Below are positions 18,916 through 27,554 of a stretch of DNA of 64,000 nt, one piece after another. The notes beneath the pieces are model-generated. The model had not been told where the DNA came from. It worked only from the letters and a program-made list of their open reading frames with translations, and made no database searches. A program made the position numbers and the translations under genes. The first letter of the stretch is position 1. Every line of letters begins with the position of its first letter. The stretch comes from Syntrophaceae bacterium (lineage in GTDB: Bacteria > Desulfobacterota > Syntrophia > Syntrophales > PHBD01), in assembly GCA_013177825.1 (NCBI GenBank), contig JABLXX010000007.1, positions 105,487-169,486 on the forward strand, read 5' to 3'.

Positions 18916-20277
18916 TTACTTGTCCACCCGGATCAGCATGGCGTCTCCCTGGGCGTGGCCGGAGCAGATGCCGCAGACGCCGAGGCCGCCACCACGCCGC
19001 CTCAGTTCATATCCGAGGGTCATGAGGATCCGGGCCCCGGTAGCCCCGATGGGATGGCCGTAAGCGATGGCGCTCCCGTTGACGTTGACCTTCTTCATCA
19101 TGTCTTCCTTGGACATGCCCAGGATGCTCCGGGCACTGACGAGAACGACGGCCGCAAAGGCCTCGTTGATCTCGATCAGATCCACCTGATCGAGCTTCAG
19201 ATCGTTCTCTTCGAGGATTTTTTTGATGGAAAGTCCCGGGACGGTGGCGATGTCCTTGGTCGGCTGGGAGACCTCCGCATAACCGAGAATCGTGAAAAGG
19301 GGCTTCAAGCCTAGTTCCTTCGCTTTCTCGGCACTCATGAGCATGCACACGTCTCCGCCGTCGTTCACGCCCGGCGCGTTGCCCGCCGTCACGCTGCCGA
19401 GCTGCCCCGTTACGGTGCTCTTGTGATTGAAGACGGGAGGCAGCTTGGCCAGACCGTCCATGGTCGTACCCGTCCGGGGTCCCTCGTCCTTGTCAAAGAC
19501 TGCCACGTCTTTCCCCTTCTTGATCTCCACGGGGAATATCTCGTCATCCAGGCGACCGGCCTTCATGGCCTCCACGGCCCGCATCTGCGAGGTGAACGCC
19601 CACTCGTCCTGGTCCTGTCTCGTGAAACCGAATTCATCGGCCGTCTCCGACCCGTGGATGGCCATGTGGCGATTGTAGAAAGCGTCCCACAGTCCGTCAT
19701 AGACCATCAGATCGACCATGCGTCCGTTGGGAAGTCCCATGCGGCTCCCCCAGCGCATGTCGGGCAGCGAATACGGACAGTTCGACATGCTTTCCTGGCC
19801 GCCGGCGACGACAATCTCGGCTCGTCCTGTCTGGATCATCTGAACGGCCAGGTCGATCGTCTTGATGCCCGAGGAGCAGACCTTGTTCACGGTGATGGAC
19901 GGCACGGACTCGGGCAATCCCGCCAGCAGGGTCGCCTGCCGGCTGGGCACCTGCCCGCATCCGGCGGGTACCACCTGTCCCATGATGACATAGTCGACGT
20001 CCTCCGGCTTGACCTTGCCGCTCACCCGCCGCAGGCACTCCTTGATCGCCAGCGCTCCCAACTGAGGGGCATCGAAGCCCTTGAGGGAGCCTCCGAAAAC
20101 GCCGTAAGGCGTGCGGCAGGCCTCTACGCAAACCACCTCCCGGAATCCCTTGAACTGGCCTTTGATCTTTCTCCCCATGCCGGAATAATCGGGTTTCCTC
20201 TCGCCGAACCCGGCTATCTTGGCATCGGCGTAAAACTTTGGTCTGGTTTTATCCAGTTTCTGCGGTACCTTCTCCAT
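18916..20277 (-). CDS. Acetyl-CoA acetyltransferase (thiolase) with N-terminal extension
   Basis: Cleaves acetoacetyl-CoA to two acetyl-CoA, or runs in reverse. 453 residues against about 393 for ordinary thiolases: the first 45 residues (Lys-rich, MEKVPQKLDKTRPKFYADAK) are an extension before the core FREVVCVEACRTPYG. That start is supported by AAAGGAGGA upstream of the ATG, so the extension is likely real. The catalytic Cys134 lies in NKVCSSGIKT, His in YGHPIGATG and the second Cys in GICSGHAQGDA. It precedes hbd and has a palindromic operator candidate near its promoter. Confidence 0.93.
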   Translation of the reverse strand: MEKVPQKLDKTRPKFYADAKIAGFGERKPDYSGMGRKIKGQFKGFREVVCVEACRTPYGVFGGSLKGFDAPQLGALAIKECLRRVSGKVKPEDVDYVIMGQVVPAGCGQVPSRQATLLAGLPESVPSITVNKVCSSGIKTIDLAVQMIQTGRAEIVVAGGQESMSNCPYSLPDMRWGSRMGLPNGRMVDLMVYDGLWDAFYNRHMAIHGSETADEFGFTRQDQDEWAFTSQMRAVEAMKAGRLDDEIFPVEIKKGKDVAVFDKDEGPRTGTTMDGLAKLPPVFNHKSTVTGQLGSVTAGNAPGVNDGGDVCMLMSAEKAKELGLKPLFTILGYAEVSQPTKDIATVPGLSIKKILEENDLKLDQVDLIEINEAFAAVVLVSARSILGMSKEDMMKKVNVNGSAIAYGHPIGATGARILMTLGYELRRRGGGLGVCGICSGHAQGDAMLIRVDK

Positions 20278-20376
20278 CTCGTCCTCCTTTTATTTCCCCC
20301 GGACTTGCCCTGTACGCTCCACTCCCGTGCAGGTCCGGTTCGTAACTATGTTGGGGAAGGGGGAAAAAGGCGCTTT

Positions 20377-20393
20377 ACCAGTAAAAGACTGGT
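20377..20393 (-). promoter_or_regulatory. Palindromic operator candidate at the thiolase transcription start
   Basis: A perfect inverted repeat, ACCAGT-AAAAG-ACTGGT, covers the predicted transcription start of the thiolase gene. Together with the flanking bases CGCTTT its left arm forms the 12-mer found exactly at 31914-31925, at the equivalent place of the mutase operon. Size and symmetry fit a TetR- or GntR-type dimer site. No regulator gene is adjacent. Confidence 0.5.
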
Positions 20394-20397
20394 TCGG

Positions 20398-20427
20398 ATT
20401 TTTCTCACAACCCCGGCAGTTTGTCAA
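20398..20427 (-). promoter_or_regulatory. Promoter candidate of the thiolase-hbd operon
   Basis: On the minus strand TTGACA (20427-20422) is followed after 18 bases by AAAAAT (20403-20398, four of six positions). The predicted start falls near 20391, inside the palindrome at 20377-20393, with a leader of about 115 bases. Confidence 0.45.
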
Positions 20428-20592
20428 TTGCTTTGGCTCCGGGTGCCGGTTTTCCGTGCCATGACGCGCACAGCGGCTTACACGGCCCCACAAAACGGTT
20501 GACAGCCCGTCCGATTTGAGATTGACTTCCCTTCCGTCGCCGGCGGGAGGGTTTTTCCGTTCCGGCAGCCCCGATCCACCAGGAGACGACGG

Positions 20593-21801
20593 ATGCCGCC
20601 CCTCTCTCTGAAACCCTGTCCCAAGGCTTACATTCTGGAGACCCACCGCTCCCGACCGCCGGCGGAGACCCTGGCGTTCATCACCCGGCTGGAAGAGAAG
20701 GTCGGGATGCTGGATATCCGGGACGCCGAACGAGACGATCGCATCGGCCTTCCGGTCTTCACTTGCCGGAGGGTCCGCCCGGACGGATCCGTAACCCGTC
20801 ATACCGGCAAGGGAATTACGCCCATCCAGGCCCGGGTATCCCTCACGATGGAATCCGTCGAGCGCCACGCCTCCGAATTCCGCGAAGTCCACCGGGAAAG
20901 GCTGGTCCGGAACAGTTACCGCCGGTTGTCCCGGCAATTCAACGTCCTTCCCCCGCCTGACCTGATCCTTTCACAGTCCAGCGAGTACGACGACGACCGG
21001 CCCATCTTCTGGATCCGCGGCTACGACCTGCTGCGCAACGAGGATGTCTATCTGCCCGCCTGTGCCGTCTTTCATCCTTTTCACCTGGACGACATCCTGG
21101 TCATCCATACCCACACCAATGGCATCGCCGCCGGCAATACCCTCGAAGAGGCCATCGAGCACGGCATCACGGAGGTGATCGAGCGCGACGCCTGGAGCAT
21201 CGCCCAATACCGCGCCGAGGCCCTGGACGCCCTGTCGGTTGAAGCGGCGGACGGCAACGCCTTCCTCCTCGACATCATTGAAAAGTTCTGCGAGGCAGGC
21301 ATTGAAATCGTGGCTAAAAACATCACCTCGGACGTCGGCGTACCCACGATTGCAGCCTTTTCCAGGGATATGCAGTACGATTCCATGATCCCCATCGACG
21401 GTTTCGGAACCCACCTGGATCCCCGTGTGGCCCTGGCCCGGGCCCTGCTGGAAATCGTGACGACCCGCGCCCTGTTCCTTCAGACGCGCGGGCTGGCGGG
21501 CCTGCAGGAAGGATGCTCCACCTATTTCCGGGAGGAAGAGGAGGATTATCGCTTCTTCAGCTACCGGCAGATCGGCCTGGGCGACATGAACGCCGATTTC
21601 AGAGACGACATCCTCGACGACGTCCATCTTCTGATGTCCAGGTGCATGAACCGCGGCCTGGATCGGGTGATCGCTGTGGATCTGACGGACGGCGGAACCG
21701 GTATCCCCACAGTACGGGTGATCGTCCCCGGCATGGAGGCACACTGCTTCGACAGGAGCCGGAGGGGAGACCGCCTTTATGCCGCTCCCGACGGAGGTTG
21801 A
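20593..21801 (+). CDS. YcaO-domain protein, stand-alone
   Basis: 402-residue ATP-grasp-like YcaO enzyme. The ATP/Mg-binding glutamates are visible in SLTMESVERHASEF, in EHGITEVIERDAWSIAQ and in ARALLEIVTTRALFLQ, and the C-terminus has the family end TVRVIVPGMEAHC. YcaO proteins activate peptide backbone amides to make azolines, thioamides or amidines. The Pro-rich tail of azoline cyclodehydratases is absent, so it is closer to the TfuA-associated or stand-alone types. No precursor peptide, TfuA, or McrA gene is seen. AGGAG precedes the ATG. The stop codon is one base before the next gene. Confidence 0.85.
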   Translation: MPPLSLKPCPKAYILETHRSRPPAETLAFITRLEEKVGMLDIRDAERDDRIGLPVFTCRRVRPDGSVTRHTGKGITPIQARVSLTMESVERHASEFREVHRERLVRNSYRRLSRQFNVLPPPDLILSQSSEYDDDRPIFWIRGYDLLRNEDVYLPACAVFHPFHLDDILVIHTHTNGIAAGNTLEEAIEHGITEVIERDAWSIAQYRAEALDALSVEAADGNAFLLDIIEKFCEAGIEIVAKNITSDVGVPTIAAFSRDMQYDSMIPIDGFGTHLDPRVALARALLEIVTTRALFLQTRGLAGLQEGCSTYFREEEEDYRFFSYRQIGLGDMNADFRDDILDDVHLLMSRCMNRGLDRVIAVDLTDGGTGIPTVRVIVPGMEAHCFDRSRRGDRLYAAPDGG

Positions 21802-21802
21802 C

Positions 21803-22147
21803 ATGCTCAACGAAGAAGACGTCACCCAGCGGGCGATCTACTGTTATCTGGCCTTCAGGCAGATGGCGATCCTTTACAGCAGTGACGAAGCCCCGTCCCG
21901 CTACCTGGAAATCCTGGGCCGGTCCTCCCTGGACCTGGCGGGAGACCCTTTCATCCGGGAGACCCTCGAGGAAGCCCTCCTGGAGGAGCGAGTGGAAGAG
22001 GCCCTCCACCATCTGATGATTATGTACGAAGGCTTGGCGCTGGCTCTCTGTGAAGTCCTCGAGACGGACATGGAAACGATCGGCGAATCGCTCCCGCCGT
22101 CATACCTGGAAGAGATTCTGGCAGAAATGGCTCCCCGGCCGTCCTGA
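21803..22147 (+). CDS. Small acidic helical protein coupled to YcaO
   Basis: 114 residues, rich in Glu and Leu, predicted all-helical with no Cys-rich or membrane segment. I do not recognise the family. The ATG at 21803 is chosen because GGAGG lies at the end of the YcaO gene and the start is one base past the YcaO stop codon, indicating translational coupling. A frame open from 21779 would overlap YcaO. Such tight coupling suggests a partner, adaptor or substrate of the YcaO protein, as TfuA is for others, but there is no sequence resemblance to TfuA that I can see. Confidence 0.7.
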   Translation: MLNEEDVTQRAIYCYLAFRQMAILYSSDEAPSRYLEILGRSSLDLAGDPFIRETLEEALLEERVEEALHHLMIMYEGLALALCEVLETDMETIGESLPPSYLEEILAEMAPRPS

Positions 22148-22620
22148 CCGTCGGCTCATCGCGTCTTTCCATCGACCCGCCGCAAAGGCCCCAGGAAGGC
22201 CTCAACCCCTGGAAACGTCCCCAATTATTTCTTGACACCGAAGGGGCCGATCCCTTATACCCTAAGGCAACTTTCATCCCGTCATGTCCATCCTCCGGCA
22301 CTGCACCAGAACCGGGACAACCGGTCGGCCGGAGGATAGACGGATCGCCGTTTCCTCAACCTCTGACATAGACAGTTGCACCATTCAACAGGAGTTCGCC
22401 CTGAGAGGCCCAAGGGATCTCTTCATGCCGCTCCTCTCGCATCCGTTGCGGAACGATCTTCGCATCACCGCTCGACACGGTGTCTTTCCACGTATATCCA
22501 ATCATCGTCTGTTTTTTTCCGAAGAAGGGAGGTGAGCGCACGTAACAGAGAACCTGTCTGTTCTGATGAGTTTTTTGTAAATTCAAGGGGGTTTATCATT
22601 GCACTGAAAAGGAGGTAACA
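22148..22620 (+). promoter_or_regulatory. Long upstream region of the CoA-transferase operon
   Basis: 473 bases without a gene. A sigma-70-like promoter lies at 22232-22261 (TTGACA, 18 bases, TATACC). If used, the leader before the CoA-transferase start would be about 350 bases. A T-rich stretch lies around 22508-22516, and AAAAGGAGG just before the ATG is the ribosome binding site. No known riboswitch class is recognised and small open frames here look non-coding. Confidence 0.45.
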
Positions 22621-23676
22621 ATGGCAAGAATTCGCGGGAAATCGAAAAAGGCGGAGATCCTGTCGCTGGAGGAAGCGGTCAAGAAGTACATGCACAACGG
22701 GGTCATCTGCGCGTTCAGCGGGTTCACGGGCTTCAACCGGAACCCCTTCGCATTCGCCTGGGAAACGGTGCGTCAGGGCATCAAGGACATTCATGTCATC
22801 GACCGGCACGGCGGTGTGTGTACGTGGCTCCTCAACTCCGTCAACGCCATGAAGATCTATGAGACCGACTGGATGGGCTGGGGGGAAATGGCCGGCAAGA
22901 TCGACATCAACCTGGAACGGCACTACAAGGCCGGTAAGGTCATTCTGGAGGATTATTCCCACGGCGCCATGGCCATGCGGTTCCTGGCCGGCGCCATCGG
23001 AGCGCCCTTTATTCCCTACTCCGCACCTCTGGGATCCGACCTGTACAATCCCAAGTATGACGCCCTCGGCAAGGCGGGTATGCGGGACGGAAAGAACCCC
23101 AAGATCGCCAAGAAGAAGTTCATCCAGATGGAGGAACCCTTCTGGGGAGAGGGTGACACCATTTTGTTGCCGGCAGCCAAACCCGAGCTGGCCATCATCC
23201 ATGTCGCCCAGGCCGGCGACAAGGGAACGGCCCGCTGGCGCGGCGTCGGCACCATCGACAAGGAGATCTCCTTCGCCTGCGACAAGGTCGTCATCATCGC
23301 CGAGGAGATCGTCCCCGAAGCGGAAATGAGAAAACTTCCCGAAACGAACCAGATCCCCTACTTCGTTGTGGACGCCGTCGTGGAGTGCCCCTGGGGCGCC
23401 TTCCCGAGCTCGGTCCCCTTCTACTACGACTACGATGCGCCCTTCATGCGGGATATGGACAAGGCCTCCCGGAACCCCGATGACCTGAAGAAATGGCTCG
23501 ATGAGTGGGTCTTCGGTCCCAAGAGCTGGGAAGACTTCGTCGTCAAGCTGGGTGCCAAGAAGCTCCTGGACCTGAAGGCGGACAGCACCACCGGTTACAG
23601 CGTCCGCATGATGAGAGGAAAGAAACCGGCACCCAGGATGAAGATGCCCTTGTCCGTGGCACGCAGCGGTTACTAA
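22621..23676 (+). CDS. CoA-transferase family I, alpha subunit (GctA-like)
   Basis: Alpha subunit of a heterodimeric family I CoA-transferase similar to glutaconate CoA-transferase A; moves CoA between acyl-CoA and a free acid. 351 residues, slightly longer than GctA (about 320). It has LSLEEAVKKYMHNGVICAFS at the N-terminus, the glycine region SGFTGFNRNP, and a conserved core with PFIPYSAPLGSDLY. The beta subunit follows after 21 bases. The substrate cannot be read from sequence; the nearby acyl-CoA dehydrogenase suggests a short-chain or branched fatty acid. Confidence 0.85.
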   Translation: MARIRGKSKKAEILSLEEAVKKYMHNGVICAFSGFTGFNRNPFAFAWETVRQGIKDIHVIDRHGGVCTWLLNSVNAMKIYETDWMGWGEMAGKIDINLERHYKAGKVILEDYSHGAMAMRFLAGAIGAPFIPYSAPLGSDLYNPKYDALGKAGMRDGKNPKIAKKKFIQMEEPFWGEGDTILLPAAKPELAIIHVAQAGDKGTARWRGVGTIDKEISFACDKVVIIAEEIVPEAEMRKLPETNQIPYFVVDAVVECPWGAFPSSVPFYYDYDAPFMRDMDKASRNPDDLKKWLDEWVFGPKSWEDFVVKLGAKKLLDLKADSTTGYSVRMMRGKKPAPRMKMPLSVARSGY

Positions 23677-23697
23677 AAGAAAGGGGGGATACGAAAC

Positions 23698-24603
23698 ATG
23701 GCAAAATCAATGGAAGAATTGATGGAATTGATCGATCTGATTCCCAATGAGTTCGCGAAACCGGGAGAGTTCATTCTTCCGGAGCTGATGGCCATCGCCG
23801 TGGCTCACGAAGTTCGGAATGACGATATCGTGTTCGCCGGAACGGGGCTCCCCATGGTGGGCATCATGACGGCCAACTTCACGAACGCGCCGAATGCGAC
23901 CCTGATCTACGAATCGGGAATCTGCGACGGCAAGACGATGCACGTCCCCATGTCCGTCTGCGACCAACGGGCGGCCAACATGAGCTCCACCCTGGGCGGC
24001 CTCGTCGACACATTCGGATACTACCTGCAGCAGGGCTATGTCACACTCGGGTTCCTCGGCGGCGCAGCCATCGACAAGTACGGCGGCGTCAACGTGACCT
24101 CCATCGGAGACTATTTTGCACCCTCCCACCGCTTCACCGGGTCCGGTGGAAACTCCGACATCGGGACCATGGCCAAACGGACTGCCTACATCATTCTCCA
24201 GGAAAAACGGCGCTTCCTGGAGCGGAACGACTATACGACCACCCCCGGCTGGTGGTGCTGGGACTTCAAGACCAACGAGTGGAAGCCCAAAAAGGAAGTC
24301 TGGAAGAATACGGCCTTTGCAGACTGCGGTCCCACCGCCGTCGTGACCAACATGGGCGTTTACCGTTTCGACAAAGAGGGGATCATCTACCTGGAGACCC
24401 ATCATCCGGGCGTCACGGTGGAGCAGGTCAAGGAAAACTGCGGCTTCGAGCTCAATGTGTCGAATGTCAAGGGTGAGACTCCGCATCCGACCTACAGGGA
24501 GCTGTTCGTGCTCCGCGAGTTCGTCGATCCGGAGTTGATCTTCCTGCCCGCGAAGACCGATTATACGCCCGCAATTCAGGCCATCATCGACAAAGGGGCC
24601 TGA
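23698..24603 (+). CDS. CoA-transferase family I, beta subunit (GctB-like)
   Basis: Beta subunit carrying the catalytic glutamate of the CoA-transferase. 301 residues. IYESGICDG near residue 70 matches the active-site ESG motif, where Glu forms the CoA-thioester intermediate; LGFLGGAAIDKYGGVN and HRFTGSGGNSDIG are the oxyanion and glycine-rich parts. A GGGGGG-type ribosome binding site precedes the ATG. Its start 21 bases after the alpha subunit shows an operon. Confidence 0.87.
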   Translation: MAKSMEELMELIDLIPNEFAKPGEFILPELMAIAVAHEVRNDDIVFAGTGLPMVGIMTANFTNAPNATLIYESGICDGKTMHVPMSVCDQRAANMSSTLGGLVDTFGYYLQQGYVTLGFLGGAAIDKYGGVNVTSIGDYFAPSHRFTGSGGNSDIGTMAKRTAYIILQEKRRFLERNDYTTTPGWWCWDFKTNEWKPKKEVWKNTAFADCGPTAVVTNMGVYRFDKEGIIYLETHHPGVTVEQVKENCGFELNVSNVKGETPHPTYRELFVLREFVDPELIFLPAKTDYTPAIQAIIDKGA

Positions 24604-24668
24604 TGTTGGCACCGGCCGGCGGCGGGCAGTCACATGACCCGGACGCCGGATGTCAGCACCAATTGACC

Positions 24669-24695
24669 GGGAAGGCGGGTTTATCCCGCCTTCCC
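24669..24695 (+). terminator. Perfect hairpin between CoA-transferase and acyl-CoA dehydrogenase genes
   Basis: GGGAAGGCGGG and CCCGCCTTCCC pair over 11 bases around the loop TTTAT, 66 bases after the beta-subunit stop codon. No T-run follows; it may attenuate read-through into the dehydrogenase gene or stabilise the upstream mRNA. Confidence 0.45.
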
Positions 24696-24793
24696 GCACA
24701 TTCAAGAGACTGCGCATGATCCGGCGCCCCGCCCGATCCGCCCTGACCGGCGGACGCCGGCGCGTAATACATTTCAGAGGGAAGGAAGGAACG

Positions 24794-25951
24794 ATGAATC
24801 TAGATCTCACGGAAGAACAAAGAATTATTCAGGATACGGCGCGCAACTTCGCCAAGACGGAACTGGAACCCCTGGCAGCCAAGCTGGACGAACAGGACGA
24901 CCGGGCGGCTTTTTGTGCCAACCTGCGGAAACTGGCCGGCCTCGGCCTCATGGGCATCAACGTGAAAGGCGATTACGGCGGATCGGAAGCCGGCGTCGTG
25001 GCCTTCAGCCTGGCCGTGACGGAGATCGGAAAGGCCTGTGCATCGACGGGCGTCACCATGTCGGTGAACAACATGGTCTGCGAGGTCATCCAGGCCATCG
25101 GATCGGAAGAACAGAAGCAAAAGTACATCCCGAAGATCTGTTCCGGCGAGTATTACGCCGGCGGCTTCGGTCTCACGGAGACGACAGCCGGCTCCGACCC
25201 TGCCGGAATGCGCTGTTCCGCCGTTCTGGACGGCAACGAGTGGGTCCTCAACGGCAACAAGATGTTCATCACCAGCGCCGAATACGCCGGCGTTTTCGTC
25301 GTCTGGGCCGTGACGGACAAGTCCGCCCCCAAAGGCAAGGGCATCAGCACGTTCCTCGTGGAAAACGGGCTCAAGGGTTTCACCGTGGGCCGGGCCGAGC
25401 ACAAGATGGGCCAGCACGCGTCCATCACCAACGAGTTGATCTTCGAGGACTGCCGCATCCCCAAGGATGCCATGATGGGCAAACCCAACGACGGTTTCCG
25501 GACCGCCGTGGGCGAGCTCGCGGGCGGCCGGATCGGCATCGGCTCCCTGGGCCTGGGGATCGGCCAGGCAGCCATCGAATACGCTGCGAAATACGCCCTG
25601 GAACGCAGACAGTTCGATCAGCCCATTTCGAATTTCCAGGCTATCCAGTGGATGATCGCCGAGTCCTACACGGAACTCGAGGCGGCGAGGCTGCTCCTGA
25701 TGAATGCCGCATTCCAGAAAGAGAACGGCCGGTTCTTCGCCCGCCAGGCCTCCATGGCCAAATACTATGCCACGGAAGCGGCGGAACGGGCCTGCTACAA
25801 CGCCCTGCAGATCATGGGCGGATACGGCTACACGCGGGAATTTCCCATTGAGCGTTTTGCCCGGGATGTCCGGATCACCTCGATCTACGAGGGTACCAAC
25901 CAGATCCAGCGGGTCATCATCGCCCGGGACATCCTGAGCAGTCTGAAGTAA
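24794..25951 (+). CDS. Short-chain acyl-CoA dehydrogenase (butyryl-CoA type)
   Basis: FAD enzyme that forms the 2,3-double bond of an acyl-CoA. 385 residues, typical. FAD- and substrate-binding motifs are seen: GGFGLTETTAGSDPAGM, KMFITSAEYAG, RRQFDQPISNFQAIQ, and the end QIMGGYGYTREFPIERFARD. The catalytic base is the Glu in SIYEGTNQIQ. The ATG at 24794 with GGAAGGA upstream is chosen over a frame open from 24650. It lies after the CoA-transferase pair; etfAB are not in the window. Confidence 0.92.
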   Translation: MNLDLTEEQRIIQDTARNFAKTELEPLAAKLDEQDDRAAFCANLRKLAGLGLMGINVKGDYGGSEAGVVAFSLAVTEIGKACASTGVTMSVNNMVCEVIQAIGSEEQKQKYIPKICSGEYYAGGFGLTETTAGSDPAGMRCSAVLDGNEWVLNGNKMFITSAEYAGVFVVWAVTDKSAPKGKGISTFLVENGLKGFTVGRAEHKMGQHASITNELIFEDCRIPKDAMMGKPNDGFRTAVGELAGGRIGIGSLGLGIGQAAIEYAAKYALERRQFDQPISNFQAIQWMIAESYTELEAARLLLMNAAFQKENGRFFARQASMAKYYATEAAERACYNALQIMGGYGYTREFPIERFARDVRITSIYEGTNQIQRVIIARDILSSLK

Positions 25952-25993
25952 GCCGGCGGATGCCGTCCGGCGGCTGGGGAAGGGGTGCTTTCG

Positions 25994-26566
25994 ATGACAA
26001 GAGAAGAAAAAATTGATGCGATCCGCCAGCGGGCCCGCAAGAACTTTACACTGGGCTACAACTGCGCGGAGTGCGTAGCGGAAGCGGTTTTGACGCTGGT
26101 GGACACAGGGCTGTCGCCGGAAACCAAGAAAGTGGCATCCGGCTTCGGTGGCGGGGTTGGTCTGTACGGGGATACATGCGGCGCCATCACGGGTGCGGTC
26201 ATCGCCGTCGGGGCCGCCCACGGCCGCAGCAGCCTTCCCGAAGGGGCGGATCCGAAAGATGCGGTCAGAAAGGCGAACCAGGAGCTTTACGGAAAACCCG
26301 GGCTCTACCGCCTCTTTAACCAGATTCCAAACCGGTTCCGGGACAAGTACGGCTACACCTGCTGCCGCGACCTCACGTCGAAGTGGCACGACGCCTGGCT
26401 ATGCCGGGACCATGCCCTTCACTGCCGGGAGATTATCACCGATGCAGCGGGCATCGCTGCAGAACTGATCTTCTCAGACCGTGAAGAGGCGGCGTCGCTG
26501 CCATTCGGCCATAACGTCGAGAATCTGAAGGATCCCCCGGCGGATCAGACCGATAAAGTCACGTGA
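25994..26566 (+). CDS. C_GCAxxG_C_C family protein
   Basis: 190-residue protein with the Cys pattern of this putative redox family: FTLGYNCAECVAEAVL near residue 20, then YGDTCGAITGAVIA, and later YGYTCCRDLTSKW, WLCRDHALHCREII. Members are thought to bind a metal or Fe-S cluster but no activity is established. The ATG at 25994 with GAAGGGG upstream is chosen over a GTG three codons earlier that abuts the purine run. It ends the CoA-transferase-dehydrogenase gene group, just before a strong terminator. Confidence 0.85.
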   Translation: MTREEKIDAIRQRARKNFTLGYNCAECVAEAVLTLVDTGLSPETKKVASGFGGGVGLYGDTCGAITGAVIAVGAAHGRSSLPEGADPKDAVRKANQELYGKPGLYRLFNQIPNRFRDKYGYTCCRDLTSKWHDAWLCRDHALHCREIITDAAGIAAELIFSDREEAASLPFGHNVENLKDPPADQTDKVT

Positions 26567-26625
26567 GGAACCGCCGGCGGAGCGGACTGCCCCGCATGAC
26601 CCTGTCAGCGACATGAACGCAAAAG

Positions 26626-26658
26626 AGCCCCCGGGGTATCCGGGGGCTTTCCTCTTTC
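26626..26658. terminator. Bidirectional rho-independent terminator
   Basis: AGCCCCCGG-GGTAT-CCGGGGGCT forms a perfect nine-pair stem; TTTCCTCTTTC follows on the plus strand and CTCTTTTG on the minus strand. It lies between the convergent C_GCAxxG_C_C gene and the small minus-strand gene, so it can end both transcripts. Confidence 0.85.
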
Positions 26659-26713
26659 ATGCCGTTTTCCGGAACGGCACCCACTCCTCAGCGGATTTGC
26701 CTTGCAGGGTTTT

Positions 26714-26908
26714 CTACTCCTTCCGGCTCACCTTCACGAGAATGCTCCGGCAGCACTCGCCGTTTTTGATGACAAAGCAGTCGGGCCGCTCGATCAGTGA
26801 ATATTGGCCGTTCGACTCGATCTCCAGGTCTTCTTTTTTCAGGTCCCCCTCCCGCGGGATGAACAGCATCCTGCCGATGGGAATTCCCCCTTCCTTCAAG
26901 ATGGCCAT
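26714..26908 (-). CDS. Small hypothetical protein
   Basis: 64 residues, mixed charge, predicted beta-rich (GRMLFIPREGDLKKEDLEIE). AAGGAG seven bases before the ATG and a terminator 55 bases after the stop codon support a real gene. Two adjacent cysteines (GECCRS) are its only noticeable motif. It lies 40 bases after a DUF2284 gene in the same direction. Function unknown. Confidence 0.6.
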   Translation of the reverse strand: MAILKEGGIPIGRMLFIPREGDLKKEDLEIESNGQYSLIERPDCFVIKNGECCRSILVKVSRKE

Positions 26909-26948
26909 AAAAATTCTCCTTGTGGTTTGAACAAATCGAGCTGCCTGT

Positions 26949-27521
26949 TCAGATCAAAAGAAGCCCTGTCCAGTCGACCCGGTCTCGGACGGGGAACCGC
27001 CCGGGCAGGCCGGCTTTTTCCAGGGTGGCCAGAACATCGATTCCCATGGCCTCCATGGACGGCCTCGCTTTGAACGGGTGTCGGCAGGGTTCTCCGGGCC
27101 TGACGGCCGCGCACTCGTCGCACAGCCGGCAACACCCTCCGATCAGCGCTGCGGCAAAACGGAATCCTTCCTCAAAGGCCATCCGCTCCGCCCGGTTCAT
27201 CAGATTGTGAAGCCGTCCGGCGAAAACAAACACGTCTTCCGGCGGATCAAACGGACCTTCGGCGGATACCTGGACAAGTAAGGCATCCGCAAAACGGGAC
27301 AGCATCTCTCGGAACTGAGACACCGGGGGCAGATAGGGGGGACAGGTGAAGTTGCGGCCGTAGCTGTTGCAGAGCGGCACCTGGCACTTGAGACGAACCC
27401 GCTCGTCCACGACAATGGACTCAACGGAAATCGGCCGTACCTCCGTTGCCCCTCCCCTGCGGAGGGCGGTCTTCATACGCCGGAGCCACGGAGGGATTGA
27501 CTTACTCAGTTCTTTGGACAC
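26949..27521 (-). CDS. DUF2284 predicted metal-binding protein
   Basis: 190-residue cytoplasmic protein. The family pattern is clear: KCQVPLCNSYGRNFTCPPYLP in the N-terminal third (cysteines in two places) and GGCCRLCDECAAVRPGEPC with RHPFKARPSMEAMGID in the C-terminal part. About nine conserved Cys suggest a metal or Fe-S site; the role is unknown. The start is GTG at 27521 without a good ribosome binding site. Its upstream region is occupied by two interspersed repeats. Confidence 0.8.
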   Translation of the reverse strand: MSKELSKSIPPWLRRMKTALRRGGATEVRPISVESIVVDERVRLKCQVPLCNSYGRNFTCPPYLPPVSQFREMLSRFADALLVQVSAEGPFDPPEDVFVFAGRLHNLMNRAERMAFEEGFRFAAALIGGCCRLCDECAAVRPGEPCRHPFKARPSMEAMGIDVLATLEKAGLPGRFPVRDRVDWTGLLLI

Positions 27522-27554
27522 AGCGACACGCTTTCAGTTACCAAAAGCATTTCC

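Larger units (their letters stand above)
20278..20592. other. Divergent intergenic region between thiolase and YcaO genes
   Basis: 315 bases without a gene. It holds the thiolase promoter and palindrome. Towards YcaO, a TTGACA at 20499-20504 on the plus strand has only weak -10 candidates (TTGACT at 17 bases). No RNA gene is recognised. Confidence 0.6.

Noticed and set aside
20593..22147. RiPP azoline-type biosynthetic cluster around YcaO
   Set aside because: There is no precursor peptide, E1-like or flavin dehydrogenase gene, and the YcaO lacks the Pro-rich C-terminus of azoline cyclodehydratases.
22284..22535. 83-residue frame in the CoA-transferase leader
   Set aside because: No ribosome binding site and irregular composition; treated as untranslated leader.
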